DNA of 64,000 nucleotides from Methanobrevibacter sp. (GCF_030539665.1 NZ_JAUNXR010000002.1:124001-188000); one strand, 5' to 3'. Positions 46,901-56,402 are shown, counted from the stretch's first letter. Made by a program: numbers and translations. The notes: generated by a model from the sequence alone, not told the origin.

Positions 46901-48092
46901 CTTTCAAATCAGAATACTTTTCCAAGAACAGTTCCTTGTCTCTTTCCTCTCTAAACTCAGACAATAGTTCTGCCCAAGAATTGTTAAATTCCTCATAATC
47001 ATAGGAAAATGATAGAATTCTCTCCAAATCTTCATGTTTGGCAACAATCTCATTTGATTTGTTGTCAAAATTATTAAAAATATAACTTACCTTATGAATT
47101 TCATCAATGGAATTTTCAAGAGAGTCGTCCAATTGCAAAATTAAATCCAAATATTTGAAATCGTTTATTTTAGATTCAAGTTCAGAATATTCTGATAAGA
47201 AGTCATCGCTCTCTTTAATGTTATCGTGAAGATATTCGAATTTCCTTAAAAAATCAGAACAATCTGAAGACAATGATCTCAATTTTGATTTTTCTTTTTC
47301 CAAATCGTCAAACAATTCGTTGACGGATGCAATAATGTCGACATATTTTTCCAAATCCGGATAAAATACAGGGAGCAAATTCAAATACTCAAAATCTGAA
47401 CAGTCCCCTTTAAATTTTTTGATATCACAGGGGAATTCTTTAGAATTGTTGTAATTATCCAACTCAGTTTTTAAATTATTGAGAGCATCGAATTCCCCAT
47501 AAATAATGCTAAACAAAGCTTCTATTTCATTTGCAATAGCTATAAGAGCTTTAGAATCATCATTGTAAAATTCGAAATATTTTGAATTGTCGGAATTATT
47601 AAACTCATCCAAGATTGATTTAACTCTACCTACATCCTCAGAATCGACATTATTTTCCTTTAATTTGGTTAGGGATTCTTTTAGATTGTAATCATTAAAT
47701 TTCCCCACATTATCATCCAAATCATCGATGAAATTGGACACTACGTTATATTCGCTCAACAAAGAATTATAAGTCTCCTTATCAACACGAAGATTATCCA
47801 AATATTTGAAATCGGATTTGGCCTTTTTGAAATCTTTGATTTTCTCAAAAAAATCGTCACCCGGGTTTTCCAAATTGTTTTTGAAATCATTGAAAAAAGT
47901 TTCCCAGTTTTCAAGCTGATCCAGTTCATCCAAGATTAAATCTTCCTCATTATTTTTTGAAAATAATGAACTTACCTTTCCAAAAACATTATCTGAAGTT
48001 AAATAGTAATATAATTCATTTCCGCATTTATTGCAATTGTTGTCATCGACATCACAAATATTTTCACAATTGGGACATATTTTCTTAAGCAA
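43917..48092 (-). CDS. Multidomain UvrD/helicase IV-like protein with zinc ribbon, coiled coil and topoisomerase-type zinc fingers
   Basis: A 1391-residue protein. Zinc ribbon [20 protein letters not shown] at 5-24, then about 490 residues of helical repeats. SF1 helicase motifs follow: Walker [15 protein letters not shown] near 550, motif [13 protein letters not shown] near 935, [28 protein letters not shown] near 1112, and LFYVGITRT. Between motifs I and II lies a part like the helicase IV insert, [18 protein letters not shown] near 740, a possible PD-(D/E)xK-like fold. The C-terminus has four zinc elements, including [16 protein letters not shown] and [16 protein letters not shown], like topoisomerase I. 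The TTG start has GGTG before it. It should translocate on DNA; the helical region is shared with the downstream protein. A DNA repair or defence role is inference. Confidence 0.82.
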   Translation of the reverse strand: MLKKICPNCENICDVDDNNCNKCGNELYYYLTSDNVFGKVSSLFSKNNEEDLILDELDQLENWETFFNDFKNNLENPGDDFFEKIKDFKKAKSDFKYLDNLRVDKETYNSLLSEYNVVSNFIDDLDDNVGKFNDYNLKESLTKLKENNVDSEDVGRVKSILDEFNNSDNSKYFEFYNDDSKALIAIANEIEALFSIIYGEFDALNNLKTELDNYNNSKEFPCDIKKFKGDCSDFEYLNLLPVFYPDLEKYVDIIASVNELFDDLEKEKSKLRSLSSDCSDFLRKFEYLHDNIKESDDFLSEYSELESKINDFKYLDLILQLDDSLENSIDEIHKVSYIFNNFDNKSNEIVAKHEDLERILSFSYDYEEFNNSWAELLSEFREERDKELFLEKYSDLKESIDSFSWHKTENEDYKKAISDAKSILFKLDNIDKFIKVNNVNIGFSEFSNISKESYIDSNYKNKLLSDYRYLFDDFNNLKMASRIIDVDIIDEPALNLASRNFDKFIKGKNDEFVESELERYYSFFSDIDGKSLDVNQRKSIVTDERNMQIIAGAGCGKTLTISGKVNYLLDKGVKPEEILCLSYSKASADDLVKKLPDDIEASTFHSLGKGILEEDLGKKVLIKDNLLDDVVNDFFSNVVFEDKELLEKVSDYFTFYSYDVVDRENKNLGEILEIEEGRSFTTLKERYSELDDKKTFKYNQRVKSFEELLIANFLFIHGIDYEYEKQYVDKDGKKVKEWNNYKPDFYLTDYGIYLEHFGVNRNLDAPWLDKKDSDKYKQAIFDKRSLHKEHGTKLIETYSYLASENILMSELRRILEENGVEVKDVDYEEVLKALATNDKLDSFKSFINLIKSFISLFKGNNFDSSKFDEFKKQAENEKIPFNKTRHLLFLDIVEEIYRRYEKEMEDPDVIDFDDMINGAIDVIRQNKVFRNYKYIIVDEYQDISYSRFKLLKEIQDASNSKIFVVGDDWQSIYRFTGCDVGLFTNFQNYFSDYERCYIENTYRNSQSLIDIAGRFINKNPNQLVKNLNSKQESDIKNPIKIAYYKDRDDKSKIKALEDCVKDISKTSKNILILARYNSSIKPYIAQDSPFKLKNSNRDNNKFRIIYKNNPSLNINFLTVHSSKGLEEDNVILLDLENSYMGFPSKKEDDSVLKYVINEGDQFEFAEERRLFYVGITRTKKYNYFLVNYDKPSQFVEELNEFADAEVLTGIEFDPKNEKLIRTKLKCPICKTGHVSILKVNKNYMKFICSHNACDWDGGSYRGKFNDLDIMENCPRCDGILYVSYGKYGPYASCSKWTGSPCEGRKSLNGKFDGLIEEYKKEKKKSSDNTTSFKGKKSKKTYKKPKEAMGKCPKCGKDLVKRKGKYGDFIGCSGYPKCRYTCQVDELENILK

Positions 48093-48181
48093 TATTACAC
48101 CTTTTATACACTGATATCAATTTCAAAATATGTTTATAATATTATATTAAATGTATCAAATTAAAATACTACTTATATTAG

Positions 48182-48191
48182 TTTTTATAAA
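48182..48191 (+). promoter_or_regulatory. TATA box of the aksA operon
   Basis: TTTTTATAAA lies about 27 bases before the GTG at 48218. With the usual archaeal spacing transcription would begin within a few bases of that codon. No Shine-Dalgarno is present, so a leaderless mRNA is likely. Confidence 0.55.
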
Positions 48192-48217
48192 GATAGTTTA
48201 TTATTAAATTTACAGAT

Positions 48218-49396
48218 GTGAGATTTTTGAAGTATCATATTAGTCATTATAACAAAGAAGCTGAATTGAATTTTCCTAAAGACATTACCATTTATGATAC
48301 AACTTTAAGAGATGGTGAACAGACCCCTGGAGTCTGTTTCAGTCTTGAGGACAAACTAGAAATAGCTAGAAAATTGGATCAATTTAAAATTCATCAAATC
48401 GAAGCAGGTTTTCCAATTGTTTCTGAAAGGGAAAGGGAATCTGTTAGAGCAATTACCAGCGAAGGATTAGATGCTCAAATTCTTTCACTGGCACGTGCAA
48501 AAACTGAAGATATTGATGCTGCTCTTTCCTGCGATGTTGATGGAATTATCACATTTATGGGAACTTCCGACATCCATTTGGAGCACAAGATGCATATTGG
48601 GCGTCAGGAAGCAATGAATATCTGTATGGAAGCCGTTGAATATGCTAAGGACCATGGTTTGTTTGTAGCGTTTTCAGCTGAGGATGCGACAAGAACAGAC
48701 ATTGATTTCCTAAAAAGAATCTACAACAATGCAGAAAGCCATGGGGCAGACAGAGTCCATATTGCAGATACTGTAGGAGCTATCACTCCACAAGGTATGA
48801 CCTATCTTTTGAAAGAACTTAGAAAGGACGTTAAAATTGATATTGCACTTCACTGCCACAACGATTTTGGCCTTGCGGTTGTCAATTCAATAGCTGGACT
48901 TCTAGCAGGTGCAAATGCCGTTTCAACAACCGTCAACGGTATTGGGGAAAGGGCTGGAAACGCATCATTGGAAGAGCTTATCATGAGCCTTAAGATATTG
49001 TATGGAAAGGACTTAGGATTTAAGACCAAATACATAAAAGAGCTATCCGAAATTGTTTCCAAGGCCAGTGAGCTTCCAATCCACTACAACAAGCCAGTTG
49101 TCGGTAAAAATATATTCAGACATGAATCAGGAATACATGTGGATGCTGTTGTGGAAGAGCCTTTAACCTATGAACCTTACATTCCAGAGCTTGTAGGTCA
49201 AAAAAGACAGCTTGTTTTAGGTAAGCATTCAGGTTGCAGAGCCGTAAAGGCCAAATTGGATGGCTGCGGAATGGAAGTGAGCAATGACAAACTTCTTGAA
49301 ATTGTGGACAAGGTCAAGAAGAGCAGAGAAGAAGGAAAATACATTAACGATGAAGTGTTTAAGGAAATCGTTAAGAGTTGTAACGAAAAGGAATGA
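48218..49396 (+). CDS. aksA: Homocitrate synthase AksA (isopropylmalate synthase family)
   Basis: A 392-residue acyltransferase of the LeuA/NifV family. DTTLRDGEQTPGVCF at 27-41 is the metal and substrate signature, LHCHNDFGLAVVN carries the metal histidines, and NGIGERAGNASLEEL follows. In methanogens AksA condenses 2-oxoglutarate with acetyl-CoA and elongates to oxosuberate for coenzyme B. The adjacent aconitase-type large subunit supports this over citramalate or isopropylmalate synthase. It starts with GTG, probably leaderless. The length lacks the C-terminal LeuA regulatory domain, as in AksA. Confidence 0.8.
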   Translation: MRFLKYHISHYNKEAELNFPKDITIYDTTLRDGEQTPGVCFSLEDKLEIARKLDQFKIHQIEAGFPIVSERERESVRAITSEGLDAQILSLARAKTEDIDAALSCDVDGIITFMGTSDIHLEHKMHIGRQEAMNICMEAVEYAKDHGLFVAFSAEDATRTDIDFLKRIYNNAESHGADRVHIADTVGAITPQGMTYLLKELRKDVKIDIALHCHNDFGLAVVNSIAGLLAGANAVSTTVNGIGERAGNASLEELIMSLKILYGKDLGFKTKYIKELSEIVSKASELPIHYNKPVVGKNIFRHESGIHVDAVVEEPLTYEPYIPELVGQKRQLVLGKHSGCRAVKAKLDGCGMEVSNDKLLEIVDKVKKSREEGKYINDEVFKEIVKSCNEKE

Positions 49397-49399
49397 AAA

Positions 49400-50659
49400 A
49401 TGAATATTACAGAAAAAATCCTATCAAATAAGGCAGGATATGAAGTTAGTCCTGGAGAGATTATTGAAATTCCAGTGGATTTGGCAATGTCTCATGATGG
49501 AACTTCACCACCTGCAATCAAAACCTTTGAAAAAATATCCGATGAAGTCTGGGACAATGATAAAATAGCCATTGTTTTTGACCATAATGTCCCTGCAAAT
49601 ACCATAGGCTCTGCAGAGTTCCAGAAAGTATGTAGAAACTTCATAAATGACCAGGGAATCAGTAAAAATTACATTCATGGAGAAGGTATCTGCCATCAGG
49701 TCCTGCCTGAAATGGGTTTGGTTGAACCTGGAAAGGTCATTGTCGGTGCTGATTCACATACCTGCACATATGGAGCTTTTGGAGCTTTTTCAACTGGAAT
49801 GGGAGCTACAGACTTAGCTATGGTTTATGCTACTGGTAAAACATGGTTTATGGTTCCTGAAGCCAACAAGATGATTGTCAGCGGCCAGTTGGATGAGTAC
49901 ACTGCAGCAAAGGACATTATTTTAAATATCATTGGAGATATTGGAATAGCTGGCGCAACATACCAGACTGCAGAGTTCTGCGGAGAAACCATAGAGAACA
50001 TGGGTGTTGACGGAAGGGCAACCATGTGTAATATGGCCATTGAAATGGGTGCTAAAAACGGAATTATGGAACCTAACAAAGAGGTTATCCAATACGTTTC
50101 TGCAAGAACCCATAAAAAGCCATCCGAGCTCAACGTAGTCAGGTCAGATAAGGATGCTGTCTATAAAAAAGAGCTTGAATATGATGTTACAGATTTGGAA
50201 CCGCAAATTGCCTGTCCTAACGATGTTGACAATGTGAAAGATATCTCAAAAGTGGAAGGTACGGCTGTTGACCAATGTTTGATTGGTTCCTGTACCAACG
50301 GCAGATTATCCGATTTGGAAGATGCATACAACATCTTGAAGGATAATGAAATTAATAATGATGTTAGACTTCTCATACTTCCTGCTTCCCGTGAAATCTA
50401 TAAGGAAGCTATCAATAGAGGCTATATCGATGCATTCATTGATGCTGGAGCTATCATATGTAATCCTGGATGTGGACCATGTCTTGGAGGCCATATGGGA
50501 GTTTTATCTGAAGGAGAGGTTTGTATTTCAACCACAAACAGGAACTTCAAGGGAAGAATGGGCGATCCAAAATCCGAAGTCTATTTAGCTAATGCTAAAG
50601 TAGTTGCTGCTTCTGCAATTGAAGGAGTTATTACACATCCAAAGGATGTAGTGAACTAA
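49400..50659 (+). CDS. aksD: Homoaconitase large subunit AksD (aconitase family)
   Basis: A 419-residue Fe-S dehydratase large subunit. ADSHTCTYGAFGAFSTGMG near 116-134 and the cysteine motifs GSCTNGR near 298 and NPGCGPCLGG near 356 bind the 4Fe-4S cluster. The family includes isopropylmalate isomerase (LeuC). Its start is 3 bases after aksA with AAGGAATG, so homocitrate processing in coenzyme B synthesis is the most likely role; LeuC function cannot be excluded. The small subunit gene is not in this window. Confidence 0.85.
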   Translation: MNITEKILSNKAGYEVSPGEIIEIPVDLAMSHDGTSPPAIKTFEKISDEVWDNDKIAIVFDHNVPANTIGSAEFQKVCRNFINDQGISKNYIHGEGICHQVLPEMGLVEPGKVIVGADSHTCTYGAFGAFSTGMGATDLAMVYATGKTWFMVPEANKMIVSGQLDEYTAAKDIILNIIGDIGIAGATYQTAEFCGETIENMGVDGRATMCNMAIEMGAKNGIMEPNKEVIQYVSARTHKKPSELNVVRSDKDAVYKKELEYDVTDLEPQIACPNDVDNVKDISKVEGTAVDQCLIGSCTNGRLSDLEDAYNILKDNEINNDVRLLILPASREIYKEAINRGYIDAFIDAGAIICNPGCGPCLGGHMGVLSEGEVCISTTNRNFKGRMGDPKSEVYLANAKVVAASAIEGVITHPKDVVN

Positions 50660-50660
50660 A

Positions 50661-51224
50661 ATGCCAATGAATAAGAATGAAGCTAACAAACGCTTAATTG
50701 AAAAAATAAATGTGTTGGAAAGGGACAACGACAAAAACTTTTCCAATACACAAAAAATATTGCTTACAACAGACGGATCAATAACTGCAATATTGGATGT
50801 TCTTTACGGAAAAATCGACTTGTCAACACTTGAGCAACATACCGAAATTGCTAATGAAGAGAATGCCAAATTGATTGATTCCGAAGCAGGTGACGAGATT
50901 AATTTTAGAGAAATTATAATGCATAAAGATGGCAAGCCTTTGATTTATGCTGTTTCATACATTCCATTAGATAGGCTTACCGAAGAGATTAAATGCGATT
51001 TGATTAGTGCGGACATACCTATTGGAAGAATTCTTAAAAACTACCGAATCGAATCAAGAAGGGAAATAAAGAACATCTTTATCGAAAAGCCAAACGAAAC
51101 CCTAAAAGAGCTTTATGGAACAGATGAGGAATTCCTATCAAGAGATTATGTCATTATCCATAAAGGTGAAATTTTAATGTGGATCAAGGAATCTTTTCCA
51201 ATTAGCTATTTTACAGAAATATGA
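50661..51224 (+). CDS. Chorismate lyase-like protein (DUF98)
   Basis: A 187-residue protein of the DUF98/UbiC-like fold. TTDGSITAILDVLYG near 34-48, NFREIIMHKDGKPLIYAVSY near 80-99 and ADIPIGRILKNYRIESRR are family patterns. In methanogens this family supplies 4-hydroxybenzoate from chorismate for methanopterin. It begins one base after the aksD stop and precedes fen1, forming one operon. No methanopterin-specific residue can be checked here. Confidence 0.72.
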   Translation: MPMNKNEANKRLIEKINVLERDNDKNFSNTQKILLTTDGSITAILDVLYGKIDLSTLEQHTEIANEENAKLIDSEAGDEINFREIIMHKDGKPLIYAVSYIPLDRLTEEIKCDLISADIPIGRILKNYRIESRREIKNIFIEKPNETLKELYGTDEEFLSRDYVIIHKGEILMWIKESFPISYFTEI

Positions 51225-51236
51225 ACGGTGGGGAAT

Positions 51237-52220
51237 ATGGGAGTTAAGTTAAAGGACATTATAAAACCAGAACCAATTAATTTTAAGGATTTGGAAGGAC
51301 GATCCGTTGCGATTGACGCATTCAACACACTTTTCCAATTTTTATCAATAATACGTCAAAGGGACGGAACTCCCTTACTGGATCAAAACGGAAATATAAC
51401 TTCACATTTAAGTGGAATTCTTTATAGAAACTCCTCAATGATTGAAAAAGACATAAAGCCAGTTTATGTTTTTGATGGAAAGGCGCCTGAGCTTAAAAAG
51501 GAAACACAGGAAGAACGCAGACAAGTCCGCAATGAATCAGAGCAGAAATGGAAAGATGCCCTTAAAAAAGGAGACATCGAGGAAGCCCGCAAATATGCAA
51601 TGCGCTCATCCAAATTATCCCCTTACATCATCGAATCCTCTAAAAAATTGCTGACATTAATGGGAATACCATATATTGAAGCATGTGGAGAGGGTGAAGC
51701 ACAGGCAGCATACATGGTAAAAAATGGAGATGTTTGGGCCACTGCTTCGCAGGATTATGACTGTCTCCTATTTGGATCTGCAAGAGTTGTTCGTAATTTG
51801 GCCATCAATTCCAACCTGGGAAATCTTGAATATTATGAACTTAAAAAGGTCCTGGGAAATCTTGACATTACTCGGGAACAGCTAATAGAAATGGGAATTC
51901 TCATTGGAACTGACTTTAATGAAGGTAAAAAAAGAGTGGGTGCGAAAACAGCATTGAAATATGCTCAAAATGGAAAATTAGAAACTGTTTTTAAGGAATT
52001 TGAAAAGGAAAGCAATCAGAATCTTGAAGCTGTGAAAGAGATTTTCCTAAATCCGACTGTAAATAAGGACATTAAAATCAAATGGAAAAAACCCCAAAAT
52101 GAAAAGATTATAGAATTCTTATGCGGAGAGCATGGATTTTCAGAAAGTAGGGTTGAAAATGCATGTAAAAAGTTGAAAAATTTAAATTCAGGACAAAAAA
52201 GCTTAGAGGATTGGTTCTGA
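51237..52220 (+). CDS. fen: Flap endonuclease 1
   Basis: A 327-residue structure-specific nuclease that trims 5' flaps in Okazaki fragment maturation and repair. The N-terminus must be MGVKLKDII, as the free glycine enters the active site, so the start is the ATG at 51237 with GGTGGGG before it and not the GTG three codons earlier. Metal ligands appear in VAIDAFNTLFQF, VYVFDGKAP, EGEAQAAYM, SQDYDCLLFGS and IGTDFNEG. The C-terminal QKSLEDWF is a PCNA-binding PIP box. It ends the aks-chorismate lyase unit. Confidence 0.96.
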   Translation: MGVKLKDIIKPEPINFKDLEGRSVAIDAFNTLFQFLSIIRQRDGTPLLDQNGNITSHLSGILYRNSSMIEKDIKPVYVFDGKAPELKKETQEERRQVRNESEQKWKDALKKGDIEEARKYAMRSSKLSPYIIESSKKLLTLMGIPYIEACGEGEAQAAYMVKNGDVWATASQDYDCLLFGSARVVRNLAINSNLGNLEYYELKKVLGNLDITREQLIEMGILIGTDFNEGKKRVGAKTALKYAQNGKLETVFKEFEKESNQNLEAVKEIFLNPTVNKDIKIKWKKPQNEKIIEFLCGEHGFSESRVENACKKLKNLNSGQKSLEDWF

Positions 52221-52647
52221 AGAAAGAATTTCAAGGGTTTTGCAAATTATTATATGATATTTGTTTAACCAATCCTAAAACTTTTTTAAGAAGTTATATA
52301 AAATACCATTTTAGACATTTATCGGAAGTCGGCAACCGTATTCCGATATACATATATTGTTTTTAGAGATATATAAATGTTTCACTAATTTTAAAATTGA
52401 TAAAAATAGGTCAAATAATAAATAAAGTCTATTATGATATGTATATATGTAAATACAGATATAAATAACTTTACTTTCAAATTAAAGCAATTTTAAAAAA
52501 ATAAACAACAATTAAACCATTCATACAAAGACAATACTACTTTTATGCAACAAAAAAACAGCAATGATGACAACCTCCCATTTATCACAAATGTATAACT
52601 TTAAATATAAGATAGCACTATGGAATAACAATTAGGAGGTGTCTGAT
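52221..52647 (+). other. 427-base intergenic region with a hairpin next to a TATA box
   Basis: TTATATAAA (52294-52302) is followed at 52320-52348 by TATCGGAA, a 13-base spacer and TTCCGATA, with CGG-CAA-CCG able to pair inside. The hairpin begins at the expected transcription start. A second TATA-like TATATAAATG lies at 52370-52379. TTTAAATATAAG (52602-52613) is about 35 bases before the next gene and is probably its promoter. No ORF is evident in the rest. Confidence 0.5.
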
Positions 52648-53040
52648 ATGGACAAAAAATTAATAGATAAAGATATTGAAACATTTAAAGAAACACACAA
52701 CTGTGCACAATCAACAACAATAGGTATTTTAAAAAATACCGATTGCAAAATGAGTGAAGAAGAAATAGCTATTCTATCCAGCGGATTCGGCGGAGGAATC
52801 GGAAGCACATTTACAGATGGAACATGCGGAGCAATCACTGGAACTGTAATCGCATTAGGATTAACAAATGACGATGCAGGAAAAGTACAAGAAATGTCCA
52901 AAATAATATTTGAAAGCTTTAAAGAAAAGTTCTCATCAGTGCAATGCGGAACCCTTACAGAAGGAGGATTAAACAAAAGACACTGTATCGAATACTGCAA
53001 ATTTGCAGGAGAACTCTTTGCAGATTTAATGGATGATTAA
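52648..53040 (+). CDS. C_GCAxxG_C_C family protein (probable redox protein)
   Basis: A 130-residue protein. The family pattern is clear: HNCAQSTTIGIL, GFGGGIGSTF, DGTCGAITGTVIALGL and the C-terminal HCIEYCKFAGEL. The conserved cysteines suggest a redox or metal role; some members sit beside oxidoreductases. AGGAGGTG is 6 bases before this ATG. An in-frame GTG at 52639 lies within the ribosome site and is rejected. It stands alone between fen and a convergent gene. Confidence 0.88.
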   Translation: MDKKLIDKDIETFKETHNCAQSTTIGILKNTDCKMSEEEIAILSSGFGGGIGSTFTDGTCGAITGTVIALGLTNDDAGKVQEMSKIIFESFKEKFSSVQCGTLTEGGLNKRHCIEYCKFAGELFADLMDD

Positions 53041-53065
53041 GTGCTTAACCGCACTTCTCATCTAA

Positions 53066-53716
53066 TCAATACGGCGGGAAATTCTTGCCGAAAATAAGTT
53101 TGGCATACTTAATTGCCAATTTCGCCTGTTCCAAGTAATCCTTCATGATCTCTTTTTCATAATATGCTCTTGACGGAGCAATAGCCAGCATTTTAAGAAT
53201 TTTGTTATAGACTTCCATGGATTCCTTTAAATCGAAACCATATTCCTCACAAACCTCAGAATTCAATTTATCCAAACAAGGAAACTCCAATGTTTGACAT
53301 ATAACTTTACGAGAAAAATATTTGGTCCTTATTAAAGGAGAAACAGAACTTAAAAGAACATAGCTGCCCAAATCCAGCAACGGAGGAACTCCAGTTTCAT
53401 CAAAACGTTCCATTGAAGTTAGTTTTTCGAAGTTTTTTATGTTGTAGCAATGCAATTCAATGTAAAAATCAGGCTTTATCTCTTCAATCAATCCCAAAAC
53501 CCTTTTGCCGATATCCGATTCATAATATCTTGAATCAATAGTGGAAATGTATTTTGTTTTATCAAAATTGTAGATATAAATCTGACCATTGGAAAAATCT
53601 GATTTTTTTAATGATTTTAAAAACTTAATGGCAGTCCTACCCTCATTTCCATGAAGACCACCAATAAACAGTTTAGTTGGACCTTCCCCATTGTCAATAT
53701 ATCTAAAATAAGCCAT
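53066..53716 (-). CDS. DUF2119 protein, metallocarboxypeptidase-like
   Basis: A 216-residue protein conserved in methanogens. FIGGLHGNEGRTAIKFL (about residues 17-33) gives an H-x-x-E pair, and YIELHCYNIKNF near 90 gives the third ligand, as in M14 zinc carboxypeptidases. QTLEFPCLD later resembles the catalytic-Glu strand. The substrate is unknown. Its stop faces the C_GCAxxG_C_C gene with 25 bases between. Confidence 0.75.
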   Translation of the reverse strand: MAYFRYIDNGEGPTKLFIGGLHGNEGRTAIKFLKSLKKSDFSNGQIYIYNFDKTKYISTIDSRYYESDIGKRVLGLIEEIKPDFYIELHCYNIKNFEKLTSMERFDETGVPPLLDLGSYVLLSSVSPLIRTKYFSRKVICQTLEFPCLDKLNSEVCEEYGFDLKESMEVYNKILKMLAIAPSRAYYEKEIMKDYLEQAKLAIKYAKLIFGKNFPPY

Positions 53717-53825
53717 AATAAAAATTTTAATTTGAAACTATTTAAAATTATTAACTCCCATTAAGGAAATTTTATTAAAATGATTATATAAATTAATGAG
53801 TAATCACCATTAAATTGAGGGATTT

Positions 53826-54278
53826 ATGATGAAAAATATCAAGGAACTGACAGAGGATGACGTGGATGATGTGAATGTATGGCAATTATTGTCTATCGTT
53901 AACCGCTATTTTTCAAGTTTTGTGGATAAGAAATTGGCAGAATATGACATAACACGTAGTCAGGCTCATTTTTTACTTAGTTTATCCCAAAAAGACCATA
54001 TTTCTCAAGAGGAACTCTGTAAGCAATTTAATATGACTGAAGGAACAGTAGCTAGAACAATGAAAATATTGGAAAACAAAGAGCTAATAACAAGAGAAAC
54101 AAATCCTGAGGATAAAAGAAAAAAGGTATTGATTCTAACTTCAAAAGGCAGTCAAAAGGTTGAGGAAATAATCAAATACGATGAAAAAATGCAAAATAAA
54201 ATAAATGAAGTTCTACAGGAAGAAGAAATACACAATTTTAAGATTACTCTGTTGAAGCTTATTGATTTATCATCATGA
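53826..54278 (+). CDS. MarR-family transcriptional regulator
   Basis: A 150-residue winged-helix repressor. SIVNRYFSSFVDKKLAEYDITRSQAHFLLSLS is the dimer helix and first HTH helix, with ISQEELCKQFNMTEGTVART as recognition part and the wing ETNPEDKRKKVLILT. Two adjacent ATG codons can start it; GAGGGA precedes them. It converges on ahcY. The target is unknown; the MFS exporter 7 kb away is possible but not linked. Confidence 0.88.
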   Translation: MMKNIKELTEDDVDDVNVWQLLSIVNRYFSSFVDKKLAEYDITRSQAHFLLSLSQKDHISQEELCKQFNMTEGTVARTMKILENKELITRETNPEDKRKKVLILTSKGSQKVEEIIKYDEKMQNKINEVLQEEEIHNFKITLLKLIDLSS

Positions 54279-54292
54279 AAAAAATAGAAATG

Positions 54293-54311
54293 GAAGGAAT
54301 TATGTTCCTTC
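54293..54311. terminator. Hairpin between marR and ahcY
   Basis: GAAGGAA (54293-54299), 5-base loop, TTCCTTC (54305-54311), at the ahcY stop. The minus strand reads on into ATTTCTATTTTTTTC, a terminator for ahcY. Confidence 0.55.
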
Positions 54312-55550
54312 TTGCCAATTGTTCATATACTCTTTTTGACGTTCAGATAATGAATCTATTTCAATATCCATAGATTTTAATTTTAAGCGAGCAACAGTAT
54401 CATCAATTTTGTCTGGTGCTTTTTGAACATCAATCGGCAATTCATTGTTTAAGATATATTTGGCTGAAAGTGCTTGAACAGCAAAACTCATGTCCATGAT
54501 TTCTGCTGGATGGCCTTGTCCACGTGCCGCTGCAAGGTTTACAAGCCTTCCATCAGCTAGCAAGTAAATTTTTCTACCATCCTTCATAGTGAATTCTTCA
54601 ATACTTTCACGTACTTCCTTTACACTGACGGATTGAGCTTCCAAATCGTTTCTGTTTATTTCCACATTGAAATGACCTGAATTAGCTAACATACAGCCAT
54701 CTTTCATATATTTGAAATCATCACCATGAATAATGTTGATGTTACCAGTTACTGTAATTATCAAGTCAGCCTCTTTTACTGCTTCCCTAATCTTCATTAC
54801 TCTGAAACCATCCATTCTAGCTTCAAGTGCTCTGATAGGATCGATTTCAGTTACAATAACGTTTGCACCAAGCCCTTGTGCTCTTGCTGCGATTCCACGA
54901 CCGCACCAACCATATCCACATACGACAATAGTCTTACCTGCTATCAACATGTTTGTAGTACCCATAATAGCATCAAAACTTGATTGTCCAGTACCGTACC
55001 TATTATCAAACAAATATTTGGTGTAAGCATCATTTACAGCAACAACAGGGAATTTTAAAGCTCCATCTTTATTCATGGCCTCCAATCTGTGAACACCGGT
55101 TGTTGTTTCTTCACATGCACCCATAATGTTTTCCAATACGTCCTGACGTTCATTGTGGAGAACCATAATCATGTCCGCTCCGTCATCAATTATGATGTCA
55201 GGATTATGATCAAGAACTGCGTTGATGGTTTCGTAATATTCCTCGTCGGTTTGTTCTCTCCAACCATAAATATTAAGACCTAATTCCACACCACCAGCTA
55301 CTGCATCATCATGAGTTGATAATGGATTACAACCAGTCATAGCTACTTCTGCTCCTCCTGCTTGTAAAGTGAGACCTAAATTGATGGTTTTAGGTTCTAA
55401 ATGTAAACATGATCCAATAGTAATGCCTTCAAAAGGTTTTGTTTCTTCAAATTCTTTTTTAATGTGTTCAAGAACAGGCATGTGTTTTTGAACCCATTCG
55501 ATTTTTCTTACACCTTCACTTGCAAGTGACATGTCTTTTACTTTACTCAT
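54300..55550 (-). CDS. ahcY: S-adenosylhomocysteine hydrolase-family protein
   Basis: A 416-residue NAD-dependent enzyme. VVCGYGWCGRGIAARAQGLG near 210 is the NAD site, YLLADGRLVNLAAARGQGHPAEIMDMSFA the conserved C-terminal segment, and TGCNPLSTHDDAVA the substrate loop. It removes the product of methyltransferases; in several methanogens the preferred substrate is S-inosylhomocysteine, which the sequence cannot show. GGTGATG precedes the ATG. Length is close to the archaeal form. Confidence 0.95.
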   Translation of the reverse strand: MSKVKDMSLASEGVRKIEWVQKHMPVLEHIKKEFEETKPFEGITIGSCLHLEPKTINLGLTLQAGGAEVAMTGCNPLSTHDDAVAGGVELGLNIYGWREQTDEEYYETINAVLDHNPDIIIDDGADMIMVLHNERQDVLENIMGACEETTTGVHRLEAMNKDGALKFPVVAVNDAYTKYLFDNRYGTGQSSFDAIMGTTNMLIAGKTIVVCGYGWCGRGIAARAQGLGANVIVTEIDPIRALEARMDGFRVMKIREAVKEADLIITVTGNINIIHGDDFKYMKDGCMLANSGHFNVEINRNDLEAQSVSVKEVRESIEEFTMKDGRKIYLLADGRLVNLAAARGQGHPAEIMDMSFAVQALSAKYILNNELPIDVQKAPDKIDDTVARLKLKSMDIEIDSLSERQKEYMNNWQEGT

Positions 55551-55649
55551 AACATCACCTAATATTATAATCTATTAAAATTATTGTTTATTAAATATTC
55601 GTAAATCCCATATAAAATTATTTTATTATTAAAAACAAAAATACTGTCA

Positions 55650-56402
55650 ATGAAAGACAAGCCCATGAAAGATATTTTGAAAATATCTTTAAAATACACA
55701 ATTTCCAATAAAAAAGCAATATTGACATTGGGAATTTTAATTTTATTAAACGATATGCTCCAAATCCTTTTGGAAACCGATACTGAAAATTATTTGATCT
55801 TGCTAGTAATAATATTGATTGCCGTTTTTTATATCTATTATGTTGGATTTATAGGCTATATTGTAGAGGAAGTGATAAGCAATCCGGAAAATACACCTAA
55901 ACAGGATTCCAGAAAAATTTTAAGAAAGGGATTGAGGGAAATAATCTTCTTTACATTTTACTTAATAGTTACACAGGCAGCATACGGATTTTTCAATAGT
56001 GCCGGGACCATTTTTCCAAGCTATGAGGAACCGATTGAAATAGTTAAAATTTTAATTGTAAGTGTGCTTAGCCTTCTTCCAATGACTTCAATGATCTATG
56101 TATTCTTAAACGATGAGTCCATAAAAGCCGGTTTTAAAATCAAGGATATAGTTAACTTGATATTGAACCTGAAAACTTCCAAATTCCTCTGGATTGTTGT
56201 TTTGACATTGATAGTTGAAAACTTAATTATTGATGAATATGCGATTGTAGGTGGAACTGTAAACATCGGCATCGTGAACATAATCCTCAACCTTATTGTA
56301 ATTCCTACACTTTACATATTTGTCCAGTTTATTAAGACCATCTCCATTTTAATCAGTAATGAAAATCCATACAGGGAACAATTATTAAACAAAAAAGTAT
56401 GA
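55650..56402 (+). CDS. DUF4013-like multi-span membrane protein
   Basis: A 250-residue membrane protein with about six hydrophobic segments. FIGYIVEEVISNPENTPKQ after the second segment matches the GYIxRV...LP pattern of DUF4013 proteins that are numerous in Methanobrevibacter. A cluster of charged residues follows each span. There is no Shine-Dalgarno sequence, so a leaderless transcript is possible. Function unknown. Confidence 0.7.
   Translation: MKDKPMKDILKISLKYTISNKKAILTLGILILLNDMLQILLETDTENYLILLVIILIAVFYIYYVGFIGYIVEEVISNPENTPKQDSRKILRKGLREIIFFTFYLIVTQAAYGFFNSAGTIFPSYEEPIEIVKILIVSVLSLLPMTSMIYVFLNDESIKAGFKIKDIVNLILNLKTSKFLWIVVLTLIVENLIIDEYAIVGGTVNIGIVNIILNLIVIPTLYIFVQFIKTISILISNENPYREQLLNKKV

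Noticed and set aside
51228-51236. GTG start of fen at 51228
   Set aside because: FEN1 needs Met-Gly-Val at its N-terminus; the GTG is part of the ribosome-binding site.
52320-52348. NrpR operator in the hairpin (GGAA...TTCC)
   Set aside because: The spacing between GGAA and TTCC is 13 bases, not 6, so it does not fit the NrpR rule.
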